Of a stretch of DNA of 64,000 bases, positions 34,936 to 47,800 are shown one piece after another; the stretch's first letter is position 1; each line of letters starts with the position of its first letter. A program made the position numbers and the translations under genes. Source of the stretch: Emmonsiellopsis sp. PD_33. Its lineage: Eukaryota > Ascomycota > Eurotiomycetes > Onygenales > Ajellomycetaceae. Location: positions 33,008-97,007 of the forward strand of contig JANTQF010000126.1 of assembly GCA_032988165.1 (NCBI GenBank), read 5' to 3'. The notes beneath the pieces are model-generated. The model had not been told where the DNA came from. It saw only the letters and a program-made list of their open reading frames with translations, and searched no databases.

Positions 34936-37900
34936 ATGTCCAGCTTGTTCGACGCCATTCTACAGTCCGAACTGGGCTCCGTTGCGGAGTCCAGGGAAAG
35001 ACAAGGACCGCAATCCGACCAGCCGCCTAGTAGTTCGCGCCCCCATCCGCCCTCAGAAAGCAATGGCCAAATGAGCGAGGCTGAAGGTTATGCGGACGAC
35101 CAAGTTGTTGGCCCCGGAGGCTCTCTCCCCAAACGACCAAGACACCCTCTTTACGCGAGAGGTCCCCCGCCCGTCCAGGATGTTGCTGGTGAAAAGGTGC
35201 AGCAGGGCTTTGAGGAGTTGTTGGAAACACATATCGAGGAACCTTTCTCCTCTGGAGTCCCTCCTTCGTCCGAAATCCTTAGCGATAAATACTACATTGC
35301 CCAAATTCACGGTCTACAACGATACCAATTGTCGACTCTTTACGTCGACTTCACCCATTTAACCTCCCTCCCAAACCAGACTTTGGCCGACGCAATTGCG
35401 AATCAGTATTACCGATTTCAGCCATACCTAACCAAAGCCCTCCACAACCTAATCGCAAAATATGAGCCCCAATATTTCAGAGAACACAGACAGATCAACA
35501 GTGCCTCATCACAGGCAAGCACTTCGGCATTGGCTGTCGACAGCACGGAGCCAGACTCGTTAGCAGAGAAGACTAGGCATCAACAGACAGACAAGGTATT
35601 TTCGTTAGCTTTTTACAACTTGCCATTGGTTTCGAGACTACGACAACTCCGAACCGCACAGATTGGCAAACTACTTTCGATATCCGGCACCGTAACGAGA
35701 ACATCTGAAGTCCGTCCCGAACTTGCTCTGGGCACTTTTATTTGCGAGTCCTGCAGTACTACTGTGGAAGAAGTTGAACAGACATTCAAATATACCGAAC
35801 CGAGCCAGTGCCCAAATCCAACATGTGGAAATCGTGTTGGATGGCGATTGGATATCCGCCAGAGCACGTTTGTTGATTGGCAGAAAGTGAAGTTACAGGA
35901 GTCATCCCACGAGATTCCTACAGGTAGCATGCCACGTACGATGGATATAATCCTTCGCGGAGAGATGGTCGATCGAGCCAAAGCAGGAGAGAGGTGTATC
36001 TTCACTGGTACCCTAATTGTCGTACCAGATGTCAGTCAACTTGGCCTGCCAGGGGTCAGGCCGGAAGCAAGCCGGGACAATGGAAATTTCCGTGGTAGCG
36101 ACGTTGGTGGAAGCGGAGTAAGCGGACTAAAATCATTGGGTGTTCGTGATCTCACATACCGTCTGGCTTTTCTTGCTTGCATGGTAACTCCAGATCTCAC
36201 CACTCCTGGCCACCCAGCCTCCCAGCAACTCAACGGCCAGTCACAAAATATTCTTGCATCCTTGAACCAGACCGACCAGCTCGAAAATTATGAGGATCAA
36301 GCCCAGGACCGTCTTCTCCAGACCCTTACGCCATATGAAGTCCAGGATTTGAAGAAACTTGTTCACTCGGAGTATATCTATTCCCGATTAGTCGACTCAC
36401 TTGCGCCCATGATATATGGTCATCGGACCATCAAAAAGGGCTTATTACTTCAATTAATCGGTGGAGTAACCAAGACCACCGAACAGGAAAGCATGCAGAT
36501 CCGTGGTGACATCAACATCTGCATTGTTGGAGACCCTTCTACAAGTAAGAGTCAATTTTTGAAGTATGTAATCCCAATTCTCTGCTATCAAATATGCTTT
36601 GTATCTAATATTATAAAAGGTATATCTGCTCACTCAACCCCCGCGCCGTATACACAAGCGGAAAAGCGTCATCCGCTGCTGGTTTAACTGCATCAGTTGT
36701 CAAAGATCCCGAAACAGGTGAATTTACTATTGAAGCCGGTGCACTTATGCTTGCGGTGAGTGAAAACCCCTTTACATTTAACGACGTTTGCAACCCTCAC
36801 TAACATATCCATTACAGAACGGAGGGGGCATCTGTGCTATTGACGAGTTCGATAAAATGGACATAAGCGATCAAGTTGCTATCCATGAAGCAATGGAACA
36901 ACAAACGATCTCCATCGCTAAAGCCGGTATCCACACCACCCTCAATGCCCGCGCCAGTATCCTCGCTGCCGCAAACCCCGTTGGCGGCCGCTACAACCCT
37001 AAAGCCACCCTCCGATCGAATCTTAACTTTAGCGCACCTATCATGAGCCGTTTCGATCTCTTCTTCGTTATCCGCGATGAGCCAAATGAAGCCGTTGATA
37101 GGAACCTCGCAGAACATATCGTCAATGTCCACATGAACCGCGACGATGCAGTCGAGCCAGATCTGACGACTGAGCAATTGCAGCGATATATCAGATTCGC
37201 ACGCACTTTCCGGCCCGTATTTACTGACGAAGCCAAGACGTTACTGGTGGAGAAATACAAGGAGCTGCGTGCCAACGATGCGCAGGGTGGGCTTGGAAGG
37301 AGCAGCTATCGTATTACAGTCCGTCAATTAGAGAGTTTGATCCGTCTATCGGAAGCCGTTGCGAAAGCCAACTGCGTTGAGGAAATCGTGCCGGAATTCG
37401 TTCGCGAAGCATACGATCTCCTTCGCCAGAGTATCGTGACAGTCGAGAAGGATGATGTCGAGATTGACGACGAGGAGGCTGGCAACCAAGCTGGCGAAGA
37501 CGATGGCATGACTGATGCTCCCCGTGCCCGTGATAGGGATGGAGACAGCCCCATGCGAACTGGTAATGACGATGACCGTATCAATGGCTCGGGACAGCAA
37601 CCACAAGTCCAGAAGACGAAGATTACGTATGACAAATACATGCGTATCCTTAACATCCTTGTCCGCCGGGTGAACGACGACGAGTCGAGTGCTGGTGAAG
37701 GAGTTGAGCAGGAGGACTTGATTGTTTTCTATCTGGAGCAGATCGAGTCAGAACTTAATACCGAGGAGGAGATGGAGGCCGAGCGGGCGTTGGCGGTTAA
37801 GGTGTTGAAGAGGATGGTTAAGGTTAGTTTTGAGTCTACCACATCTCGCTCTCTGCTATCAGGAAATATGAAAGCTAACTACTGTTAACGCAGGATAACA

Positions 37901-38019
37901 TCCTCATGGTAATCCGCGGCGAGGGACTCATGGACTCGGAAAACCAACAAGCTGGCGACGGAGACGGACAGAAAGTCATTTACGTCCTGCATCCCAACTG
38001 TGCGATCGAGGAGATGTAA
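34936..38019 (+). CDS. mcm6: DNA replication licensing factor MCM6, four exons
   Basis: Exons 34936-36563, 36620-36755, 36818-37822 and 37894-38019 give 964 residues. The protein is one subunit of the hexameric MCM2-7 helicase that is loaded at origins in G1. Visible features: an N-terminal OB region with AQIGKLLSISGTVTRTSEVR; a C4 zinc finger (CESC...CPNPTC, about residues 270-297); YGHRTIKKGLLLQLIGGV; Walker A GDPSTSKSQ (about residue 532); the SGKASSAAGLTA loop; Walker B IDEFDKMD; the NPVGGRYN sensor; and arginine finger SRFDLFF. RGDINICIVGDPSTSKSQFL and the C-terminal winged-helix part identify MCM6 rather than MCM2-5 or 7. The Walker A to B region is interrupted by two introns. The insert after the AAA+ core is acidic. 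MCB boxes upstream fit G1/S regulation. Confidence 0.97.
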
Positions 38020-38879
38020 TAGTCGATAATTATTTTTTTCCCTTTTCGTCTCCTATGTTTTCTCGATACTCTGTATTTTCATAACATCGCGATGATTAAT
38101 GTGAGAGAACATGTATGGGTCCTGGTAGTTTGTGGTTTGGCAGGTTGGTCGGTCGGTTTGGGGTTAGGTTATTTCCAGATGGGGGCGTATATCGGGCATT
38201 TTCCTGTTCGTGTGATGGGTTGTTTCTATTTTATTGCGCGGAGCCCTAGTTACCTTGTTCCATAGTTTCATTTGGGATTTGTCCTTTTCAGTTATTTCCT
38301 CCTCTAGAGCTCGATACACTTGAAATCATTTTACGACGTTAAATGTTTTTTTCACACTGTGAGTTTTGCATGAGCTAAGATCTTAAGTGTCTGTTTTCAT
38401 TTAATAAGTGGAATTCAGATTCTAAAGCACAAAGCAAACAACGTGCATGCAATTTTCGCCCTATCCCGTTGCGAAACAAACACGATTTTCGTCTCGTGGA
38501 TTTCAAAGCAAAACTGCTCCTCGATTGCGTCACTTGTTTTCCTCCATAGTTTTCTTTCGCGTCAAATCCCCAAACCACAGTTCCCACCCCTTGCTCAAAA
38601 ACAAATGAGAAAATATGGCAAATATCATGCAAAAACATGATTCAAAATCTGGAAACAACGTGAAAGATAGGTCCTTAGCTCGGGAGGGATAGGTGTTGAA
38701 TGCCTACTCTCGAAAGCCGCGGGACAAGAGGGGGGTTTAGTTGAGAGATAGGGGTGTTGAATACCTATCTCTGCGTCTAGATCAAGGAAAAAGAAGGGAT
38801 AGAATGTCCCGAAACATGAAGAGAAGGTGAAGACAACAACAAAAGAAAATGTAGTAGGCTGGCCAGCGGAACTCCGCTA
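38020..38879. other. Convergent 3' region of MCM6 and the SNF2 gene
   Basis: T-rich on the MCM6 side. No gene is supported. Confidence 0.45.
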
Positions 38880-41800
38880 CTACAACTCCCCATCACCGGT
38901 CTTCTCAACGCCGTCAGTACCTTCGGTACTTTCGCCTCCTTCAGCAACACTGCCGCTGGCTCCATTAGCGTCAGGTTTCTCAGTGTTAGCGGGCGGATCG
39001 CAACTAGAAACCACAGCGGCCTCGTCATCGTCATCAGGGATGATAGTGGCCTCGGGATCATTAGCAGGATTGTAGCCCTCATCCTGCTCCTGTTGCGAAA
39101 GGAACCTATATCCCTTCGGCGCGGTAGGATCGCGTGTCACGCCGAGAATCGTTTGGAGGTTTTCAAGCGTCATCCGAGAGGAAAGGACTTCTGAACCCAT
39201 CGCTTTATCGATCTGTTTTGATTTCTGTTCCTGTAATTTCTGGAGTTTGTCATCGACACTGTGCTTCACAGCAATTCGCACAAACTCCACGTCTCTGGTT
39301 TGGTTGATTCTGAAAATCCTGAAGAATGCCTAGCATAGTTTAGCATCGTTGCATTAAAACGGGCAACAAAACAAGAATATCCTTGAAAGGTTACCTGCTG
39401 CTCGATAGCATTGTTCCACCAGAGATCAACCAGTACACATTTATTCGCGGCCGTCAGGTCGAGTCCTGTCCCGCCAGTTCTTAGGGAGCAAAGAAGGATA
39501 CGGGTCAACGGATCCTCACGAAATTGGAACATATCCTTTTCACGCCGGGAGAAGGGGACTCTTCCGGTATACTTTTAAAGGGAAATTATCAATTAGTAGA
39601 GAACGTTGGTCTGGGGAACGGTATCTTGGGAAACTTACCGACACGTATTTCCAGCCCTCTCTCACACACATCGAGGCCAGAATGTCAACCATATCGAGAA
39701 ATTGGGTGAAAATAACTATTTTCGTGAGACTGCATTTCTTGAACCAGTTTTTCACGCATGCAGTGATTGCTGTCAACTTTGAACCCGGCATCGTGTCGCC
39801 GGCTTCTTCAACCCAGTCGATACCGTTTTCTTCTTCAGCTTTGGGCGTTCTGCGGTTTCGTCCGCCTGGTCTTCCGGAAAGTTTCCCCATGTGGGCTTCT
39901 GAGGTGGAAGTTTCATCCAATATATCATTTGACGCAATGAGAGATTTAATCGATTCACAACGAAAGATTTCCGCATAGGCAGCACTGCACTCGCAAACGT
40001 TTTGGGCCATAGCCGGATCCATAGCACAATCCTCACAGTAGGCATGTAGACACGATGTGATACACACCGAAGTCGGTGGTTTTTTGCACCCCATGCATTT
40101 TATACTGTCCTCAACGCTGACCCCTGGTACAGTGGAAGCTTTGAGCTGAGCAACGAAAATTTTTACAAACTCTGGAAGACAGACTGCAGCAGGTTTTGGA
40201 GCTTGGCGTTTCCGAGTCTCTGAAGCTGCAGGATCACTTTTCTCCCATGCTTCTTGTTTCGACACAAGATCGTCCAATAAGTCGCAAATTTGAATATCTT
40301 CTGGCTTCGGATTTTTGCCAATGGATGATCGGAGCAACTGCATTTCACTAGAATCTAGGCAATCTTTGAGGACATTCTGAACCAGGAGGGGATGGCTGGT
40401 AAACATGCGTAGTCTTAAAAGCATTGTCAAATGTGATCGGTATTCCTTTTTGTATCTAGAGGGTTCTTCTGAGAAGACTGCTCTGTGTGAGTATTTACTA
40501 TACTCTTTGGAATCTGCTGAAGCTGGGCTTACTTTTGGCATCGTCTATGAACATTTCCTTGACTTTCCGGTAGAGTAGTTCTTCAGCTGCGCCAAAATTC
40601 ACCTTGAAGGTAAACTCCTCTATGCCGGGAAGTGTAAGAATAGGCAAACCAAACAAGGTCTCTTCATGACCACGTTTGAGCATGCAAATACTCAAAACCC
40701 TGTTGATCCACGGGTCGTCGGAGGCGTAGTCCTGGAAACGTCTTGTAGTTAGATATAATCGAACCGATTGACCTTTATCGTGCACGTACCTCATCGCATT
40801 CTTCGCAGAACCGCTTAAAATCGCTTCCCACTGGTATTTTTAGGAAATCAAAGTACGGAAACAATTCATGCGTGCCGCTGCATATTCGGTATTAATCACC
40901 ATACAAGGGCATTGAAAACACGTTGGGTGCTTCTGTACTTATGGAGTGGTGTCCCGCTAATAACCCATCGGAAATCCCCGGAAAGCATACGAACAGCAAC
41001 GCTAGTTTTCGAATCGGGATTTTTGATTTCGTGAGCCTCTAAATGTCTCATCAGCTTCTGAATCTTGTCGCCCAGTCATCTCCCGAGTGCTTACCGTCCA
41101 GAATGATCCTTCTAAACTTCATTCGATGAAGTGGACCACAATTCTCTTCGAAAAACCTCGTCCATGACCTTTCCTTATCGCATTCCTGGGGAATTTGTGA
41201 GGGATCAAACTTGGGAACTGACATGCGCACTTCGGCGTATGTTGTGATTCTGAAATAATGTTAGCATTGTCATATAATAGCAATCCCATTAACTGACATC
41301 ACTTCAACGCTCTCCAAGAAATCAACATCGTCATCAGTTATCAGCCGTGAGCGGGCGTGATGTTCAATGACTCGACCCACCGCGCCCTTTTTACAGTGTT
41401 GGGAAAACTGGGTTCTCCTATGGTGTTGGATGAGTATTGGATCTCGAAAAAAGAGGAGTAGGACGCAGACGGAAACAATACCAATGGCTTGTCAAGTGCG
41501 CAGGTGCAACGACCAACGTCACTTTATTGGCGTCATCATCGCGAGGACGATCATCAACTATATTTGCTAATGACTTTGTTAACCAGATAGTTCGTTAAAA
41601 TGGGAATTATGAACTTACCTATAGCTTGGATAGTTTTACCAAACCCCATTTCGTCACAAAGGAAACCTCCCTTAGGAGGATGTCCGGCATTCTCTCGGTC
41701 TCTCTACACGAGTAATTCAGTCAGCTGTTCATGGCCTATTGTCGAAAAGAATATTATAACCTACCATAAACGCCGCGCCTAGGAGCTTCAAAACTTCAGT

Positions 41801-43026
41801 TGACAATTATAACGTGGTAAGCGGGGGAATCAAACCTGGTAGTGAAAAAGGGCTGTATCCATGTCTGGGTGTCGCCAGCCGCCCTCTCCATTGAATCTGG
41901 GCTTCTTCGTAAACCTCCGTGATGCCTGTATAATAAGCTGTGTATCAGATCTGGCAGCATCGCAATTTTCTGGCGGAAGAACGGATAATATTTCATCCAA
42001 TGCTCTCTGTTTGTTCTTGAATGAGAATGATGGTATTTTTTGTTTCCCTGCATTAGCCTTCGCATGTTCAATCCCACTTAATGAAGACAGATTTGCAACC
42101 GTAGGAGACTTTTTTTGGTACTTTAAAGTCCGTTTTTTCTTTAGCTTGGCGGCTGAAGCTGGCTGTTTTTGACGTCTGTTTGAGCTCTTCTATTTCGGGC
42201 ATGAGTATACAGTTCTGTTATAAAATAACAATTTGAGACACTATTAGAACGATCGCACCTTGTTTTTATTGCCTCGAGCGAAAGCCTCGAATCCACTGAG
42301 TGCCATTTTTGTTCTCTCAGCCGACGACATTCCACGTCTAGTCCGCTTGCGCTTTTGATTGGTTTTAGCATGGCCGATATTTCCATTTTCGCTGGGCACC
42401 TCTGGTCCTGACTCGGGCCTATGAAAGAGCTCTACTGGCTCTGGGTTGCTTTCTCCAGCCGGGGACTTTGGCCTGTGACTTTCAGGTTGGTTCTCAGGCT
42501 CCGGCGTACAAAAGAGTTTCCTGTGATAGTGCTCGCGTTCCGGATGCGGATCTAGCTCTAATGGTTGAAAGTGACCCGCAATGCTAAACTATATGTTAGA
42601 ATGACGAAATAATCGTTTGATCAAATGAGGCATACCCGGTGTTATTCGGTACCTGACGTGCACTGTCTCCTTGTCCAGAGCTAGAAAATGTTAGTAGGAT
42701 GTCAAGTAAAAGAGGAGGTTTTCCCACAGAGAGTTAATATTGCCAAGGGGGGGAGCTGATTCAATCTCTCCGAAGGCAACCCCATCGCTAGTCATCGTGG
42801 TTTCGTGGTTATTGCTGGTCGGAGGAAGAAGGCACCCGGCGTCATTCATCTCTAGGTCAGGTAGCGAATTCGTAGCGGCTTGATTCTGGGCCAACCTAGC
42901 TCTGAGTGCCGCACGGGCTTTCGAAATGGAATCATTTCTTGACTGCGAGTTTGAAATCGGCGGGCTCAGTAGATCTTCATCCACCCCTTTACTTTCTGAA
43001 ATTGGACTGGTCAAGTCCATTTCCAT
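38880..43026 (-). CDS. SNF2-family ATPase with RING-like insert, 15 exons
   Basis: Minus-strand exons: 43026-42728, 42680-42636, 42583-42259, 42189-41836, 41785-41765, 41703-41619, 41566-41482, 41417-41298, 41249-41095, 41038-40939, 40877-40790, 40731-40533, 40480-39639, 39571-39395 and 39329-38880. All phases agree and give 1114 residues. Motifs: FHYQLLGAAFMRDREN; Walker A CDEMGFGKT (about residues 364-372); VVAPAHLTSHW; DEAH (about 496-499, split by an intron); WVISGTPLHN; a RING-like CMGC...CLHAYCEDC...CEC at about 755-800 between the two lobes; KIVIFTQFLDMVDILA; TGGTGLDLTAAN; and motif VI AFFRIFRINQ, where canonical proteins have R..R.GQ. The layout recalls Rad5/Rad16-type DNA translocases that couple remodelling to ubiquitin transfer. 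The target is unknown and the protein is presumably nuclear. The N-terminal third is polar. The first ATG (43026) is the least certain element. Confidence 0.88.
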
Positions 43027-44855
43027 CCTGGGTGTTCTGAGCACAAAATTGGAACCAAGTTACCGCGGGCCACTTGGAAAGGTATAACGGAATGTTGGTG
43101 AGCATAAAGGAAAGGAGTAAAGTAGTACTTGTAGTACGACCAGAAAGACCGATTCCACGCGCGATATTTCACACTTTGAAAGAGAGGCTCGAGACAGACG
43201 TTAGAGTGTTGGCCGATTGAAGGAGGTGAGGGGAGGCAACAGCAGATTAGATTGCGCGATAATCGATCCGGTAAAAGGAGAAGGGTTAGAAGGGGTAGTG
43301 GATAACGGCACCTAAACTCTGTGTAATGCCGATAAACAACAAGCTAGGGGGATGGCAGAAAGGAAAAGAGTAGAGATAGCTGGAGCACCAGCTTTTCTGA
43401 ATGTTGCAACTGAACCAACTTATGTATGCATCTACTGAACCTGAGCTAAAAGTAGGATTGAGTAAGGGAAGAGTCCGGCGAAGACGTTTGTATGGACGAG
43501 GGCTTCAACTAAAGTGAAGAAGAATGGACGAGGTTTCTTGTTTTTGATCAGGACATTGTGGTTAAAATGTGAGAGAAGAGAAGAACGGAAAGCGAAAGAT
43601 GAAGGGTGCTAGTAGCCGGCGAAAAACCAATAGAAGAACGTTCAAATTTGGCTGAGGTTGGTCCCAAGGTTATATCTTATAGGCAGAAATATTTTTGCGA
43701 GTCCTCTATGCTGGCGACTAAAGTCATCCGGTCGTCAGACTTGGTGGAAAGAGGAAAGGAGAAGAGGAGATAGAAAAGTCAAAGTAGCGAAAGTAATGGG
43801 CCCTAATTAAGAGCTACCAGGCGGTTAGGCCGTCAGGGGCGCCCTAAGGTGTAAACATGGGCAACTGCGAGAGAAGACGAAGTGTAGAAAAATGAAAAAG
43901 AGAGATAGAAAAGTAAATATAATGAAGGTGGGGGATATGTCCTTCTGTGAGCCCGAGCTAAAAAGGAGCTGAGCTGCTAGAGAGCGCATAGAGGGATGAT
44001 TGTGAGGGGGAAAGTGAGAGCAAAGGTGAAGGTGAGAGGTAAACCCATAAAACAATCACCGAAAAAAGGAATGCCTATGTATAGTCAGATGTGACAGTAA
44101 GCCAGCAGACACTGAGATAGGGGTGACTTGGACATCAGAAGTGCGAGTACGGAGCATGGTGCTGGCTGGTATAAACTTGTGGACATGGCCATGACATAGA
44201 GAGGACTAGTTCAAGATAATACAGACAAGAGACACATGATAACACATCCCTTCTGGACGCACCCAATTGAAAAGCTCCGTCATAGACAATATCGCCATGG
44301 ATTGTGGTTGAAGACATCAACCTCGCTGTCACCGAGCGATGGATGACGTCCACGTTGAAACAACCTCCATCACGTGACCTCGGGCTCTCGGCCGGCCCAG
44401 AGCGCTTAGGTAATGCGGCTCTTTGCTCACCGCCTCTTGGCCGAGACGCGCCTGTTCGGAAGTCTCCCAACCTGCCCGATGCCCGACCGCCCACCGTGCT
44501 CGCTCCCGACGACATCTCCCGCCTCAATCGCCTCGCGCCCAACCCCTCTACCCCTCCCCCGCCAGCTGTGGGTGCTCTGACTGCCTGCAGCGCCCTGCCT
44601 GTGTTTTCACGCTTCCAACTCCCCTGCGCGCACAGCTTGCTATCGCCTCACGATCGGGACGTCATTATCCATGCAGATCCGACGGCCACAATAAGCCGGT
44701 TTCTCCCAACATTCGATCCGGGGCCAGCCCTCGTGTGGATGATGCTTCTGTCCAAATGGACGTCGCATGGAGGCTCCCATCCCACCGATATAGCTGATTC
44801 CCTCGCTGCCACGTATCTCCATTGACCCGGCTGTCGCACCTGCGCTCTCCCCACT
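43027..44855. other. Divergent promoter of the SNF2 and FNIP genes
   Basis: No gene is supported. TCACGTGA, an 8-bp palindromic E-box, lies at 44370-44377, 479 bases before the FNIP start. The plus frame open at 44304-44825 begins without ATG and is Pro/Ala/Arg-rich leader composition. Confidence 0.45.
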
Positions 44856-47800
44856 ATGTTGGGAAGACTTCTGAACACCGCGGCCTCGTCGCTCAACCCC
44901 GCCGCCTACACCTCCCGTAACTCCACTCAGCTCGAATCCGTGACCGAAGAAGAACATACCTCTGGCCTCTTATTCCCGGATTCGAGCCACCTTCGTCGTT
45001 CAAACACCCATGCCTACCCCCTACAAACAAGTGTTCTGTCCCCCAATGCCTCCGCCGCCAGCAGCTTCGATGACCGGGGCGGACTGGAGTTGGATGCCAC
45101 AAAGGACTTTAGAGTAATTGTTGCCCAGAATGCGCTGGGGGACCGTGACGAGCCATGCATTCTGCTCGACACCCAGAATACTGGGCCTGCGGAAAGCCCC
45201 CTGGGACTTGGTTTAGATACACAGCTTCAAGGACGAAGCCAACATGCTCACTCTCGAAGTTCAAGCCTGTCAAAACCCACAAAGAGAGTTACGGCGCACA
45301 AACCGCATTCCTCCGATATTAACCAAATTTATGGGACCTCAAGCCTTAGAGATTTGGATCCACAAATGTCCAGTGCTCTTTTCCGTGCTCGATATCGGAG
45401 CTCGACATTTTCGCCTGCTTCGGATGATAATAAGCATTATCAGAATCGTTTGACGGCCGATGCAAATGAGTCAGGCCTATTGAACTGTATCTTTGGTAGC
45501 AGTGCTTTCAGTTACCGTGGCTCATCAACGAAAATGCACATACTCCCCATGGAAGGAGATTCTCCTCCAGACACCGATAGCTTCAACCCTTATGGAGTAC
45601 GACGCCGTGCTCACCTTTCTCGTGCACATACTAGTGGCCCGAACTCGAGCGCGTCCAGTTTTTCTCAGGAAAGCTTGAATGTGGCAAATGACATGAGGTC
45701 CGCTACCTCTGGCAAAGTCACCGTCCTTGTGACTCGAATGTTCAGTGTAAACCTTCCTGATAACCGCAGCTCTCCTGATCAACCTGAACCATCCTCTTCC
45801 CCGTATGTTCAATCTTTTCGGGGTTCAGAGTTTCCATTCCCGGAGGCCGGGAAGCGGAAGAAAATAAAAGAGAAAAAAACGCCGATGTATGCTGTTGCTA
45901 TAACGGTCAAACTTCCCCTTTCTGGCCGTGGCAATGGGCGCTCAGCTTCGCAATGGAATACTCAAGGTCAACGCCCAGGGTTGATTTCAGCTTCGCTAGA
46001 TTCGGATCACAGACTCATTAGTTCATTTTTCGATGACAACGCTGGGCTGCTCTCCGGAACTTCAAATGTCGATGATAGGATTGATATTCTAGTTGACCAT
46101 TGGGATGTTATAACCCGGACTTTGTCCCACCTCGAGAAACTCGCCAGCCGTGAAATCCTTACCCTCCTAAAAAAGGTGGATTTTTATTCAGCTCAACAGC
46201 CCAAACCCGCTAAAGCGCCTAATATGCAACGCACCAACCAGACTATCGTTCAACTTCCTCCGTTTGTTCTATCAGGGAAGTCATTTCTCAGATCCGAGGC
46301 TTTACGGTCTACTCAGCGGATCAACTTGGCATTACGAATACCCCATGTTACAACAGGCCAGAGTCGATGGGGTGTCTGGAGGGAAGAAGCAAGATGGATT
46401 GCTAAATGCCTGAGCGATAAAGAGCACAATTTCTTCTTCCTGGTACTAATAACGGCGTTTCTCGGCAATCACACTGAATGGCTAAGCTCACTCGGCCCTG
46501 ATTGGTATAGACGTCGATATCATATGCAGCAACGCGCCCACCAAGATTCAGAGCCAACTATTGCGAGTCGTACCGTGATTGTGTCACCTGACAAAATGAC
46601 TGCTAGACGTCTGATATTTGTTCTTTCCGCGTTCCTCCCAGCACAGCAGCGATCTGATACACTTGCCTCTCCTTTACGGCCGGGTACATCAGCCTCTATC
46701 CGTCCCGCTTCCCAGAGCCCTCCCAATGCTCTTCCTTTGAGGCAGGAATATCTTCGTCGTACGATCAACAGACGTGCTAGAACCCACCAACTTCATGATG
46801 ACGAGAGTGACGGGCACAGGCGGTCGCCAAGCGCGTCTTCAAATGAAGCTGCAGTCTTACCCTTGGATGAGGCTGACTTCATCAAAGCCGTTGCAAACCG
46901 CTGCAAGACGCGCAGAGATTCTGATGTTAGGTCGATTAGAACTGCAAGCTTACCAATACCGTCTAATGATGTGAGCACTAGAAAGACGGCTACTGCCACC
47001 ACTGCCACTGCCGCTCCTGGTACTGCCACTCCTGTACCTCATTTTGCGTCTCAGAGAGGTTATCATGGGAGCGGCGGAGGAAGGCGTTTAGCTTTGGAAA
47101 GTAATGGGAGTGCAGCATCGGCAAATCTTTTACAAAATCTTCGAAGAAGTGAAAGCTCCAATATGAGCTCCGAAGGAACCGGACAACACGCCTCTACCGG
47201 ATGGGGGGGTTTGTTATCGGGATTTTGGGGCTCTCGCGGGGCTACTCCTGTTGAAAATGGGGGGAACCTGCCATCAAACCGTCTCCCGAAGACTAAAGTC
47301 CCCAACCCCCCTGCTGATGAACACGAAATCAAACAGGAAACTATCACCAGAGAGGCAGAGGCCAAGGCTACTAACGATACCCAAGCATCCGAAAATATAT
47401 CTATCCCGGCTCATGTGGCTCCCGATATCTCCCTATCTCGATCCACTGACTCACCAGATGGGGCATCGAAACCTGATTTGCAAATGCCAAACTCTCCTAT
47501 GAAGCTCTCCGTTGGATTAGATGATGGGGTGATTGATGTTGAAGTCCCGTTGCCTGGATTTATCTCCCTTTCTTCTTCAGGAGACTCTACTTTAGCGTCA
47601 CCGAGAAAGACCCGGACTTCTGTTACAAGCCTTGATGGTGTTGCTTCTGTTCATAGTGGTGGAGGCTCTGGGTTTCACCCTGGTCACAAGGATTATGACG
47701 GGGCAAGTGTTAACGTTTCGGGTTGGCTAAAGCGATATCATGAGGACTTTCTTCTCCAGGCTGTCCACCCATACAGTACGTTAGAAGCAGAGATTAAGCG

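Noticed and set aside
41400..41500. Apparent frameshift at a T6 run in the SNF2 gene
   Set aside because: An intron from 41481 to 41418 with GTATTG donor and CATAG acceptor removes the run and restores frame and the SHW-RTQFSQHCKKGAVGRV junction.
44304..44825. Plus-strand frame before the FNIP gene
   Set aside because: No ATG at its start, leader-like composition, overlapped by another open frame; no homology recognised.
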